Shown one piece after another: positions 8,347 through 16,753 of a DNA stretch of 42,702 bases. Both the position numbers and the translations under genes were made by a program. This stretch comes from Chitinophagaceae bacterium (GTDB lineage: Bacteria > Bacteroidota > Bacteroidia > Chitinophagales > REEL01), in assembly GCA_007695095.1 (NCBI GenBank), contig REEL01000128.1, forward strand, positions 1 through 42,702, given 5' to 3'. Position 1 is the first letter of the stretch; every line of letters begins with the position of its first letter. The notes under the pieces are model-generated. The model saw only the letters and a list, made by a program, of their open reading frames with translations. It was not told where the DNA came from and made no database searches.

Positions 8347-11300
8347 TTAGCTGCAGCCCATGCTATTTCCACAATTCAAACACTTATAGCAAGTGCCGTT
8401 TCTTATAGTTATATGGCCACATACATTACAAGACGGAGCATCTCCCATCATACTGCTCATATAATCCTGAGTTGCAGATGTTCCTGAATTTTTATCATTC
8501 TCTTCCGGTTCGTTCCTTGAAAAAGTGATTTTTAAAGGCTCCTGATCAGAAGATTTATTGGAAATGCTGTTAGATTTCAGTTCTTTGGATGGTTTTGGTT
8601 TTACTACTTCCGATTCCTGCACTTTCTCAATTTCCGTCTGCACATGAACCAAATCCTTTCTGTCTAAATATTCATACCCCAACATACGGAAAACAAAATC
8701 AATTACTGAGGTTGTGGTTTTAATATTCGGGTGTCCCTGAACATTACCACTTGGTTCAAAACGTGTGAATGCAAATTTATTTACAAACTCTTCTAAAGGA
8801 ACCCCATACTGCAAGCCTATAGAAACTGCTATTGCGAAACAATTTATAATCGAACGATAAGAGGCTCCCTCCTTATGCATATCAATAAAAATCTCTCCCA
8901 AAGTGCCGTCGCCGTAATCACCGGTTCTGACGAATACTGTATGATTATCTATCTTCACTTTTTGTGTAAAGCCTTTGCGTTTATTTGGTAACTTTTTACG
9001 TTCTACAATTTTAGAAAGCTCCCTTTTAAATGAAGTATCCGGTGATTCTATCATTTTATTTCTGGCAACCTCTAAAATCTGCTCAACGGTTAAAGTACTC
9101 AAGTCCAATGTTTCTTCAGATAAATTTATCTCTTCAGTATCAACTTTAGTTTTTGATTTCTTTTTATCTGATTTATTGGAAAGTGGCTGTGACATTTTAC
9201 AACCGTCTCTGTAAAGTGCATTTGCTTTTAGTCCTAAGGACCATGAAAGTTCGTAACATTCCTTAATCTCATCAACATTAGCCTCGTTTGGCAAGTTAAT
9301 GGTTTTAGAAATAGCACCTGAAATAAATGGTTGAACCTTGGCCATCATTTTTATATGGCCGTGAGGGTGTATATATCTAACTCCCTTTCTTCCGTTTCTG
9401 TTAGCGCAGTCAAATACCGGCAAATGCTCATCTTTCAGCTCCGGAGCTCCTTCAATAGTCATGGTTCCGCAAACATAATCATTTGCCTCTTCTATCTCGT
9501 CATCGCTGAATCCCAACTCATTTAGAAGAGAAAAGTCAGCCTGCATAAAATCTTCATCTAAAAAGCCCATTCTTCTCATGGTAGCGTCGCCCAAAGTGAA
9601 TCTGTTAAATACAAAACCAAGTTCGAAAGTAGAAGGCAGTTGAGTTTCGATTTTCTCTAACTCTTCTTCAGTAAAGCCTTTTGCTCGAAGTGTTTCGTAA
9701 TTAATATGTGGAGCACCTTCCAGTGTTGAGTGGCCTTTGGCATATTTTACTATTCTGTCTATTTCCTTTTCAGAATAACCCAGATTTCTCAATGCCTGTG
9801 GTATAGATTGATTAATTATCTTAAAGTAGCCTCCACCTGAAAGCTTCTTAAATTTCACTAATGCAAAGTCGGGCTCCACGCCTGTCGTATCACAATCCAT
9901 AACAAGACCAATAGTACCTGTTGGAGCAATTACTGTAGTTTGAGCATTTCTATAACCATACTTTTCACCTAATTGAATTGCTGCATCCCATGAATTAGTG
10001 GCTGCTTCCAGAAGATAATCCGGACAAAACTCAGGATCTATACCCTGCGGTTTCGTTTCAAGACCTTCATAGGCATCATGTGCGTTATATGCTGCAAAGC
10101 GATGATTACGCATTACTCTCAGCATGCTTTTTTTATTGTTCTTATATCTTGGAAAAGGCCCTAAATGAGCGGCCATTTCAGCTGAAGTAGCATATGATGT
10201 TCCGGTCATTATTGCACTTACAGCCCCTGCTATTGTACGACCTTTTTCACTATCATAAGGAATTCCGCTAACCATAAGCATTGAGCCGAGATTTGCAAAT
10301 CCAAGACCCAGTGTACGGTAATCGTATGATCTTTGCGCTACTTCTTTAGAAGGGAACTGAGCCATTAATACTGAAATTTCAAGTACTATTGTCCAAATTC
10401 TGCAAGTATGCTTAAATCCCTCTACGTCGAAATGCGTTTTCTCAACATCAAAAAGTTTTCTCAAATTAATTGAAGCCAGATTACATGCGGTATTATCCAG
10501 GAACATGTATTCTGAGCATGGGTTTGATGCCCTGATGGGGCCATCTTCCGGACAAGTATGCCATTCATTGATGGTTGTGTCATATTGCACTCCCGGGTCT
10601 GCACAACGCCATGCAGCATACGCAATTTGATCCCAAAGCTTTTGAGAATCTACTTTATCAATTACGGAGCCATCTGTTCTGGCTGTTAATTCCCAGTCTT
10701 TCTTCTCTTCCAATGCTTTGAAAAAGCTATTAGGTATTCTTACTGAATTATTTGAATTCTGGCCTGAAACTGTTTTGTAGGCTTCCCCTTCATAATCTGA
10801 AGGATACCCTGCTTCAATTAAGGCTGCTACTTTTTCTTCTTCTTTCACTTTCCAGTTGACAAACTCAACAATTTCCGGATGGTCTAAATCCAGGCAAACC
10901 ATTTTTGCTGCCCGGCGAGTTGTACCGCCTGATTTTATAGCACCTGCTGCTCTGTCACCAATTTTTAAAAAGGACATAAGCCCGGATGAATAACCTCCGC
11001 CTGAAAGTTTTTCATTTTCTCCTCTTATATTAGAGAAATTTGTTCCCACACCTGAACCATATTTGAAAATTCTGGCTTCACGAACCCATAGATTCATTAT
11101 CCCGCCTTCATTTACTAAATCGTCATCTACAGACAAAATAAAGCAAGCGTGAGGTTGTGGACGTTCATAAGCAGACGTGCTTTTTTCCAGTTTACCGGTA
11201 TCAGGATTTACAAAATAGTGCCCCTGAGGTTTACCGGTAATTCCATACGTTGAATACAAACCTGTATTAAACCACTGAGGAGAATTGGGTGCAGCATATT

Positions 11301-11685
11301 GACCCATTATAGTATATACTAATTCATCATAAAAGATTTCTGCGTCCTTATTAGAAGCAAAGTAATTATATTTATTACCCCACTCTTTCCAGCAGTCTGC
11401 CAAACGATGTGCCACCTGTTTAATAGAATTTTCAGAACCAAGCGATCCGTCTTTTTGCGGAACTCCGGCTTTTCGAAAATATTTCTGTGCAAGTATATCA
11501 GTTGCTACTTGTGACCAGGTTTTGGGAACTTCTACATTATTCATTTCAAAGACAGTTTCCCCGTTAGGGTTTCGGATAACTGATGCACGCATATCATACT
11601 CAAATAAGTCATATACGGATTTGCCTTCTTTAGTAAAATACCTACTGACGTTAAGGCCTTTTTTTGTTGTTTTAGAATTTTTCAT
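8347..11685 (-). CDS. nrdJ: Adenosylcobalamin-dependent (class II) ribonucleotide reductase
   Basis: Reduces ribonucleotides to deoxyribonucleotides using B12 radical chemistry, so it needs no oxygen. The core has the RNR barrel signatures SGGGYSSGLMSFLKIGD and the Asn-x-Cys-x-Glu radical/active-site motif (NPCSE, near residue 390), plus the NrdJ-typical STFELGFVFNRFTLGDATMRR. A TSCPD domain (about 910-1025) precedes a polar linker and a C-terminal zinc-ribbon tail with CNVC and CYKC pairs and a final NSMGCS that probably carries the redox cysteine. I start at the ATG at 11685 (about 1112 residues) rather than the upstream in-frame TTG at 11709. The first residues (MKNSKTTKKG) and the promoter spacing suit the ATG. 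The gene is monocistronic, with its own promoter and terminator. Confidence 0.95.
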   Translation of the reverse strand: MKNSKTTKKGLNVSRYFTKEGKSVYDLFEYDMRASVIRNPNGETVFEMNNVEVPKTWSQVATDILAQKYFRKAGVPQKDGSLGSENSIKQVAHRLADCWKEWGNKYNYFASNKDAEIFYDELVYTIMGQYAAPNSPQWFNTGLYSTYGITGKPQGHYFVNPDTGKLEKSTSAYERPQPHACFILSVDDDLVNEGGIMNLWVREARIFKYGSGVGTNFSNIRGENEKLSGGGYSSGLMSFLKIGDRAAGAIKSGGTTRRAAKMVCLDLDHPEIVEFVNWKVKEEEKVAALIEAGYPSDYEGEAYKTVSGQNSNNSVRIPNSFFKALEEKKDWELTARTDGSVIDKVDSQKLWDQIAYAAWRCADPGVQYDTTINEWHTCPEDGPIRASNPCSEYMFLDNTACNLASINLRKLFDVEKTHFDVEGFKHTCRIWTIVLEISVLMAQFPSKEVAQRSYDYRTLGLGFANLGSMLMVSGIPYDSEKGRTIAGAVSAIMTGTSYATSAEMAAHLGPFPRYKNNKKSMLRVMRNHRFAAYNAHDAYEGLETKPQGIDPEFCPDYLLEAATNSWDAAIQLGEKYGYRNAQTTVIAPTGTIGLVMDCDTTGVEPDFALVKFKKLSGGGYFKIINQSIPQALRNLGYSEKEIDRIVKYAKGHSTLEGAPHINYETLRAKGFTEEELEKIETQLPSTFELGFVFNRFTLGDATMRRMGFLDEDFMQADFSLLNELGFSDDEIEEANDYVCGTMTIEGAPELKDEHLPVFDCANRNGRKGVRYIHPHGHIKMMAKVQPFISGAISKTINLPNEANVDEIKECYELSWSLGLKANALYRDGCKMSQPLSNKSDKKKSKTKVDTEEINLSEETLDLSTLTVEQILEVARNKMIESPDTSFKRELSKIVERKKLPNKRKGFTQKVKIDNHTVFVRTGDYGDGTLGEIFIDMHKEGASYRSIINCFAIAVSIGLQYGVPLEEFVNKFAFTRFEPSGNVQGHPNIKTTTSVIDFVFRMLGYEYLDRKDLVHVQTEIEKVQESEVVKPKPSKELKSNSISNKSSDQEPLKITFSRNEPEENDKNSGTSATQDYMSSMMGDAPSCNVCGHITIRNGTCYKCLNCGNSMGCS

Positions 11686-11719
11686 AAAATGTGTTTTAGG
11701 GTGTATCAAAGACAGAAAA

Positions 11720-11750
11720 CAAACTTACCTCTATATTCAGATTATTCCAA
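11720..11750 (-). promoter_or_regulatory. nrdJ promoter with -33 and -7 elements
   Basis: On the minus strand TTG (11750-11748), 20 nt, TAAGTTTG (11727-11720) is one of the two best consensus matches in the window. It leaves a 5' leader of about 30 nt before the ATG at 11685. Confidence 0.55.
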
Positions 11751-11820
11751 CTCAATTTTTCCACAAGATTTTGTTTATAACTCAATCTATTGATTTGCAT
11801 ACAGATATGCATTGTTACAT

Positions 11821-12849
11821 TTATGCCTCTGTCCATATCTTTGTGCCTTCGGTGCAGTTTTTACATATATCGATTTCCGATCTACTTTTCCACAATTTCG
11901 CCCTGAATTGTTTATAATTTTCATTTTTCCAGATAGTTTGAAAATTATTTTCAGTAATATTTCCCATTGTATGAGATGCATCTTTATCAAAACAACAAGG
12001 TATTACTCTTCCATCCCATGTAAAAACACATGCATGCCATAATTTCCAACAATTATTGTCTAATTTATTCTTCAATTGGTAGGTTCCGTCCGGCATTTTT
12101 CTATAGCGTGAATATTTTTCGTTAGCAGGTATCAAAGGATGCCCATTCTGATAGTTATATATCTGAGCTGTTTTAAATTTCACTTCATCTACACCGTTTT
12201 CTTTTCCTAATTTTTTTACTTCCTCTATCTGATGTTCGTTAGGTCCTACTACTAAAAACTGAAAGATCACATAGGGTTTCTTGCTTTTTAATTTTTTCTT
12301 CCAGTAAATTAGATTGCGGGTACCTTGCAGTACCTTATCCAACTTTCCGCCAATTCTGTAGGATGAGTAAGTATCCTGAGAGGTTCCATCAATAGAAATA
12401 ATCAATCTGTCCAATCCGGATTCAACCGTTTTTTTAGCATTTTCTGCATTTAAAAAATGTGCGTTAGTAGATGTTGCTGTATAGATACCGGCTTTATCTG
12501 CCTGTTTGACCATGTCCAGAAATGCCGGATTCAAATAGGGTTCCCCTTGAAAATAAAAGGTAAGATACCATGCATGGGATTTACTTTCTTCAATAATTTT
12601 ATCAAAAACATCCCGCTGAAGCATACCGGTTGGTCTGGTAAATGCACGTAAGCCACTTGGACATTCCGGGCATCTTAAGTTGCAGGAGGTAGTCGGTTCA
12701 ATTGCAATACTAAAAGGTAAACCGGACATTAAAGGTTTTCTTAGCAGTTTTGAAATATGGTATGATATATAAATTTTAAGTACGTTACTTATTTTCTTAA
12801 AACTTGATTTCCTTAAAAAATTTTTGAAATCATTAAACTTAGCTTTCAT
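11821..12849 (-). CDS. Radical SAM protein with SPASM domain
   Basis: Radical SAM enzyme of unknown substrate. CNLRCPEC near residues 60-67 is the CxxxCxxC site for the SAM-binding [4Fe-4S] cluster. FQGEPYLNP (the GGEP-like motif) and LIISIDG follow. The C-terminal half has Cys clusters typical of SPASM domains (WHACVFTWDGRVIPCC, then DICKNC) that bind auxiliary Fe-S clusters. About 342 residues from the ATG at 12849; a longer in-frame start at 12876 would deepen the overlap with aat from 11 to 38 nt. SPASM proteins of this size modify peptides or small molecules, but no precursor peptide gene is visible beside it. Overlap with aat suggests co-transcription. Confidence 0.85.
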   Translation of the reverse strand: MKAKFNDFKNFLRKSSFKKISNVLKIYISYHISKLLRKPLMSGLPFSIAIEPTTSCNLRCPECPSGLRAFTRPTGMLQRDVFDKIIEESKSHAWYLTFYFQGEPYLNPAFLDMVKQADKAGIYTATSTNAHFLNAENAKKTVESGLDRLIISIDGTSQDTYSSYRIGGKLDKVLQGTRNLIYWKKKLKSKKPYVIFQFLVVGPNEHQIEEVKKLGKENGVDEVKFKTAQIYNYQNGHPLIPANEKYSRYRKMPDGTYQLKNKLDNNCWKLWHACVFTWDGRVIPCCFDKDASHTMGNITENNFQTIWKNENYKQFRAKLWKSRSEIDICKNCTEGTKIWTEA

Positions 12850-13537
12850 ATTTTGGCATTTTCTTCCACTCATCAAGCATCACTTCTTCTTTTAAAGCAT
12901 TTTTTAACATCTTTAAGTATTCCTCACGGCTGACGCCCACTGCTCCAAGACTTTTTAAATGGGGACTGTAAAGTTGGCAATCTATATAATCATAACCTAA
13001 TTTTCTAAGAATTCTTGTCATATAAGCAAAAGCTACTTTTGATGCATCTGTTTGCAGATGAAACATCGACTCGCCTGAGAAAAACTTACCTACTGAAACA
13101 CCGAATAAACCACCCACTAATTTATTTTCTACATATACTTCTAAGCTGTGAGCACGGCCTATTTCATGTAAGTCTATAAAAACCTTTTTAAATCTGGGAG
13201 ATAACCATGTTCCATTTTGTGATTTTCGCGGTATATCAGCACAGTGAAAAAGCACTTTATCAAAATGCCGGTTTACAGACATCTGAAACTTATTCTTGTT
13301 CAAAGTACGTTTTAAGCTTTTTGAAAAAGGTTCTGTTTCTGTTGTTAAATCAAAAACCATTCTTACAGGCGGACAATACCAATAAAAAGCACTGTCAATT
13401 TCAAACCAGGGGAAAAAGCCTGCTGAATATCCCTTAAGCATCAAATCTATATCGAGATTTGGAGAAATACCCGCCAGGCCCTCTTCATCTGTATTAAAAG
13501 GATTAGGAAATGGTTTGTTGTTTAATATTAACTGCAT
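12839..13537 (-). CDS. aat: Leucyl/phenylalanyl-tRNA--protein transferase
   Basis: Adds Leu or Phe from aminoacyl-tRNA to proteins with N-terminal Arg or Lys, marking them for ClpS/ClpAP degradation (N-degron pathway). Family signatures: GYSAGFFPWF near the N-terminus, the WYCPP(V)R stretch, and the core GGLFGVSVGKFFSGESMF followed by DASKVA. 232 residues is the usual size. It heads a probable two-gene unit with the radical SAM gene, whose start lies 11 nt inside its 3' end. No clear -7 box was found in the 212-bp divergent gap before hldD. Confidence 0.95.
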   Translation of the reverse strand: MQLILNNKPFPNPFNTDEEGLAGISPNLDIDLMLKGYSAGFFPWFEIDSAFYWYCPPVRMVFDLTTETEPFSKSLKRTLNKNKFQMSVNRHFDKVLFHCADIPRKSQNGTWLSPRFKKVFIDLHEIGRAHSLEVYVENKLVGGLFGVSVGKFFSGESMFHLQTDASKVAFAYMTRILRKLGYDYIDCQLYSPHLKSLGAVGVSREEYLKMLKNALKEEVMLDEWKKMPKYES

Positions 13538-13725
13538 GTATCGACTTTAATAATGCTATTTATAAACTACCATAAAGGTATCATTAGTTTCAAAATAGAG
13601 CTATTTAATCTAAATTTAATGATAAATATTTAAATATCATATAAAATTTCTATTCTCAATTGAGTCAGGATTATTTTTTTAGGTAATAAAATACACCCGG
13701 CAGTGAAGCAGTGTTATATTCTTCT

Positions 13726-13733
13726 TATTTTTG
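13726..13733 (+). promoter_or_regulatory. -7 box (TATTTTTG) for hldD
   Basis: Matches TAnnTTTG, ending 16 nt before the hldD ATG. No matching -33 element seen. Confidence 0.4.
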
Positions 13734-13749
13734 AGACTAAACGAATAAA

Positions 13750-14715
13750 ATGATATTAATTACAGGAGCAGCCGGATTTATAGGTAGTTACCTGAGTGGG
13801 TTTTTGAATCGGCAGGGACATAAAGACATAATATTATGTGATGATTTCAAAGTAATCGGCAAAAAGTCAAATTGGCAACATAAATCTTATTTAGAGTTGG
13901 TTCAACGCGACTTACTATTTGAATACATTCAAAAAAATCATGCTGATATAGATGTTATATATCACCTGGGCGCCCGTACAGATACGGCAGAAAAAAATAA
14001 AGAAGTTTTTGATAAACTGAATTTAAATTTTTCAAAAAAGCTATGGGATTTATGTGTTAAACATCAAATTCCTCTGATATATGCTTCCTCTGCTGCCACA
14101 TATGGAAATGGAGAATATAGTTATTCAGATGAGCATTCATTGATACCGAAATTAAAACCTCTCAATCCATACGGAGAAAGCAAACAGGATTTTGACAATT
14201 GGGTTTTGAGCCAAAAGAACTTGCCTCCCTTTTGGGCAGGTTTAAAATTTTTCAATGTTTACGGCCCAAATGAATATCATAAAGGTCGTATGGCATCAGT
14301 CATTTTTCATGCTTTTCATCAAATTCAACAAGAGGGGAAATTAAAACTTTTCCGCTCACATAAAGATAATTTTGCAGACGGAGAACAAAAAAGAGACTTT
14401 ATCTATGTAAAAGATATAGCAGAAATATGTTACTTCCTCTATAAAAACCGGCTGCAAAGTGGTATATACAACGCAGGAAGCGGAAAAGCAAGAAGCTTTT
14501 TAGATCTGGCCAATGCTGTTTTTTCATCGATGAATATCAAAGCTAATATTGAATTTATTGATATTCCGGCCGATATAAGAGACACTTACCAATATTTTAC
14601 TGAAGCTGATATGTCAAAGCTTTTAAAAAACAATTACCCAAAATCATTCACTTCTCTGGAAGATGGGGTACATGAATATGTGAATGCATATCTTATAAAT
14701 AAAACGACTTTTTAA
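13750..14715 (+). CDS. hldD: ADP-L-glycero-D-manno-heptose 6-epimerase
   Basis: Cytoplasmic NAD(P)-dependent epimerase in the last step of ADP-heptose synthesis for the LPS core. The extended SDR fold starts with GAAGFIGSYL (nucleotide binding). The catalytic pair is in NPYGESK (Tyr141, Lys145). Lys178, in EYHKGRMASV, falls at the same number as the second catalytic-site Lys of E. coli HldD. The HldD-specific KFFNVYGPNEYHKG and KRDFIYVKDIAE stretches separate it from generic UDP-sugar epimerases. 321 residues is normal. No other LPS genes are adjacent. It is transcribed away from aat with its own -7 box. Confidence 0.93.
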   Translation: MILITGAAGFIGSYLSGFLNRQGHKDIILCDDFKVIGKKSNWQHKSYLELVQRDLLFEYIQKNHADIDVIYHLGARTDTAEKNKEVFDKLNLNFSKKLWDLCVKHQIPLIYASSAATYGNGEYSYSDEHSLIPKLKPLNPYGESKQDFDNWVLSQKNLPPFWAGLKFFNVYGPNEYHKGRMASVIFHAFHQIQQEGKLKLFRSHKDNFADGEQKRDFIYVKDIAEICYFLYKNRLQSGIYNAGSGKARSFLDLANAVFSSMNIKANIEFIDIPADIRDTYQYFTEADMSKLLKNNYPKSFTSLEDGVHEYVNAYLINKTTF

Positions 14716-14802
14716 AAAAGAGTTCTGTTTATTAAAGTTGAAGATAGAAAATACAATTCCAGGCAAAACATACGTTAAAAGTTTTAATAAAACATATTTT
14801 GA

Positions 14803-15027
14803 ATGTCAATCCGGTTTAAAAATTTCTTATCAATAATTTTGCTCAGTATATTTTTGATTTTTAGTACTTCATGCAGCAAAAAAAACTGCATTGAAAATCC
14901 GAAAGATGATTGTCTTTGTCCGATGATATATGATCCGGTTTGCGGTTGCAATCAAAAAACATACGGAAACAGTTGTGAGGCAGGTTGTGCCGGTATAACG
15001 GACTTTACTAAAGGTGAATGTGATTAA
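14803..15027 (+). CDS. Small lipoprotein with Kazal-type protease-inhibitor domain
   Basis: 74 residues. A hydrophobic signal ends in FSTSC, so Cys24 is the probable lipidation site and the mature protein is only 51 residues. Almost all of that is one Kazal-like module with six or more cysteines spaced as in CLCPMIYDPVCGCN, TYGNSCEAGC and a final GEC. Kazal domains inhibit serine proteases. In bacteria small Kazal lipoproteins are known as annotations, mostly without tested targets. Which face of the outer membrane it sits on cannot be read here. It is 87 nt after hldD with no clear promoter, so co-transcription is possible. The inhibitor role is inferred from fold only. Confidence 0.85.
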   Translation: MSIRFKNFLSIILLSIFLIFSTSCSKKNCIENPKDDCLCPMIYDPVCGCNQKTYGNSCEAGCAGITDFTKGECD

Positions 15028-15052
15028 AAATCAGTTATATTGGACAGGCAAC

Positions 15053-16663
15053 TTATTCTTCACACTCACGAATTATCTTAAACTTTTTAGTGATTGGTTC
15101 AATATTTTCATAAATCACCTGCCAGGCATCTGAACCATGTTGCAGATAAAGTGAAAGGAATGCTTCTTTACGCTCCATTAATGAACCTGAGGGGAAAAGT
15201 TTTTCCTTAATATTTTCAACTTGATTGACCAATGTTTCATTGTGTCTCTTTTCTGCACGAATAATTTTGCTTTCCAGATTCTTAAAACTATTAATTGATT
15301 TAGTTTTTTCAGATTCAACCGATTTTTCCAGATTTTTATCAATTTGCAAGGCTTTTTTCAAAACTTCATTATAAAGTTGGCTCAACCCTTCAATTTCAGT
15401 GTTTAAATTAAGTTCATTGGCAGATTTTTCCAAAATTTTACTTTTGACAATTTTATCTGTAGAGCGAAATAAATCTAAATCATCTATTTTCAGTTTATGC
15501 AATTTATTATTTCTGTATTTATCTATCCATAATAAACTAGCTCGGGGCATTAATACAGGGAAGCCGGCATTTGCAGCGTCAAATATTTCTTTCAATTCAA
15601 GCCAATAAGCTATTTCAGAGGGGCCGCCTATAAAAACGGCATCCGGTAAAACTGTTGACTGGTATAATGGTCTTAGAAAAACATTGGGGCTGAATTTTTC
15701 CGGAAATTCTCTGAGAACTTCCAGCCATTCTTCTTCATTTTTTTCAATTTTATCATCTACAGCCTCTATTATTGAAGATGTCTTGCCTTCTCTGCTAAGT
15801 CTTTGACGTTTACCATTTTCAAAATAAAAAAGGTTAATATCTCTGGGTTTTGCCTGAATTTTATGGTTTGCCGGCCAGTTTTTCAGACTTTTTAAAACAC
15901 ATTTCTGTGAAAAAGAATCCTTAATTTCCTTTTCCCAAATTGGTACCATTAAGGATTTTAAACTTTTATTATCCGGCCTCAAAATAACCAAGCCTAAATG
16001 AGCAAAAAAATGATGTATCCATTTGAAAGTAAACTTTCCAAATGTCTTACTTTCAGCATGAGTTTTGTCAAAAATTCCCAGAACTTTTTCAGCCTCAGGG
16101 CTTCCTTCAATTATGCCTGAAAGTTGATTTCTTAATTCCTCAAAACCCTTTAATGAAAGTCGACCGACAGGTCCTTCGGCTTCGCGCTCCCATTTTACAC
16201 GCTTACCATATAGATCTACTCCCGAAATTTCTTCAAAATCGTGGTCTTCACTACCCATTACATAAACCGGAACATAAGTGTAGCCGAATGATTTTTCATT
16301 TAATGTGTCGGCTAATTTCACCGCATGAATTATTTTCAATGCTACATACAAGGGTCCTCCTAAAACTACCGGCTGGTGAGCAGCAGTAATTGTTAAGGTT
16401 TTCTCACTCTTAAGTTTTTCAAGGTTTTGCTGTAGTTTTTCCGGACAATTTACAGACTTATATTGGGCGTTTAGAACTTCATTCAATATCTTTCGGGAGA
16501 TATATTTTGAAAGTGTATTCTCAGATGCCTGCCGAATACCATCAAAATCCGCATTAAACGAAGTAAACTTTTTCCAGATTTCTTCTTTAGCCAGATAGCT
16601 GATCAGGGTATTTGAGAAGGAATTTGTATCACTAAAGTTTATGTCGGACGGTTTGAATTTCAT
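15053..16663 (-). CDS. bshC: Bacillithiol biosynthesis cysteine-adding enzyme BshC
   Basis: Joins cysteine to glucosaminyl-malate, the last step of bacillithiol synthesis, the low-molecular-weight thiol of Bacillota and Bacteroidota. Family marks: TITAAHQPVVLGGPLYVALKI near residue 94, then VPVYVMGSEDHDFEEIS, and later IGGPSEIAYWLELKEIF. A long charged coiled-coil (about 420-500) matches the family's helical insertion. 536 residues is typical. bshA and bshB are not in the window. It follows rimO by 90 nt, with two palindromes between them. Confidence 0.93.
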   Translation of the reverse strand: MKFKPSDINFSDTNSFSNTLISYLAKEEIWKKFTSFNADFDGIRQASENTLSKYISRKILNEVLNAQYKSVNCPEKLQQNLEKLKSEKTLTITAAHQPVVLGGPLYVALKIIHAVKLADTLNEKSFGYTYVPVYVMGSEDHDFEEISGVDLYGKRVKWEREAEGPVGRLSLKGFEELRNQLSGIIEGSPEAEKVLGIFDKTHAESKTFGKFTFKWIHHFFAHLGLVILRPDNKSLKSLMVPIWEKEIKDSFSQKCVLKSLKNWPANHKIQAKPRDINLFYFENGKRQRLSREGKTSSIIEAVDDKIEKNEEEWLEVLREFPEKFSPNVFLRPLYQSTVLPDAVFIGGPSEIAYWLELKEIFDAANAGFPVLMPRASLLWIDKYRNNKLHKLKIDDLDLFRSTDKIVKSKILEKSANELNLNTEIEGLSQLYNEVLKKALQIDKNLEKSVESEKTKSINSFKNLESKIIRAEKRHNETLVNQVENIKEKLFPSGSLMERKEAFLSLYLQHGSDAWQVIYENIEPITKKFKIIRECEE

Positions 16664-16679
16664 GGTTTATAGAGTTTAT

Positions 16680-16718
16680 TGTTGCGGCAACAGATAAAAA
16701 AATAAATAGTTGCAACTA
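16680..16718. promoter_or_regulatory. Pair of GTTGC/GCAAC palindromes between rimO and bshC
   Basis: TGTTGC-G-GCAACA (16680-16692) and TAGTTGCAACTA (16707-16718) are two perfect palindromes sharing the same half-site, 14 nt apart, starting 16 nt upstream of the bshC ATG. They could be operator half-sites or alternative RNA hairpins near the bshC start. There is no U-tract, so a simple terminator is unlikely. Confidence 0.4.
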
Positions 16719-16753
16719 TCACCAATATTAATAAATTCACTGAAATCAGAAAT

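Noticed and set aside
11686-11709. Upstream TTG start adding 8 residues to nrdJ
   Set aside because: The ATG at 11685 has normal spacing from the predicted promoter and gives a typical N-terminus; the TTG would sit only about 11 nt from the -7 box.
11522-11917. Plus-strand open frame of 131 codons across the nrdJ 5' end
   Set aside because: It runs antisense over the well-supported nrdJ start, promoter and radical SAM 3' end, with no domain. A shadow frame.
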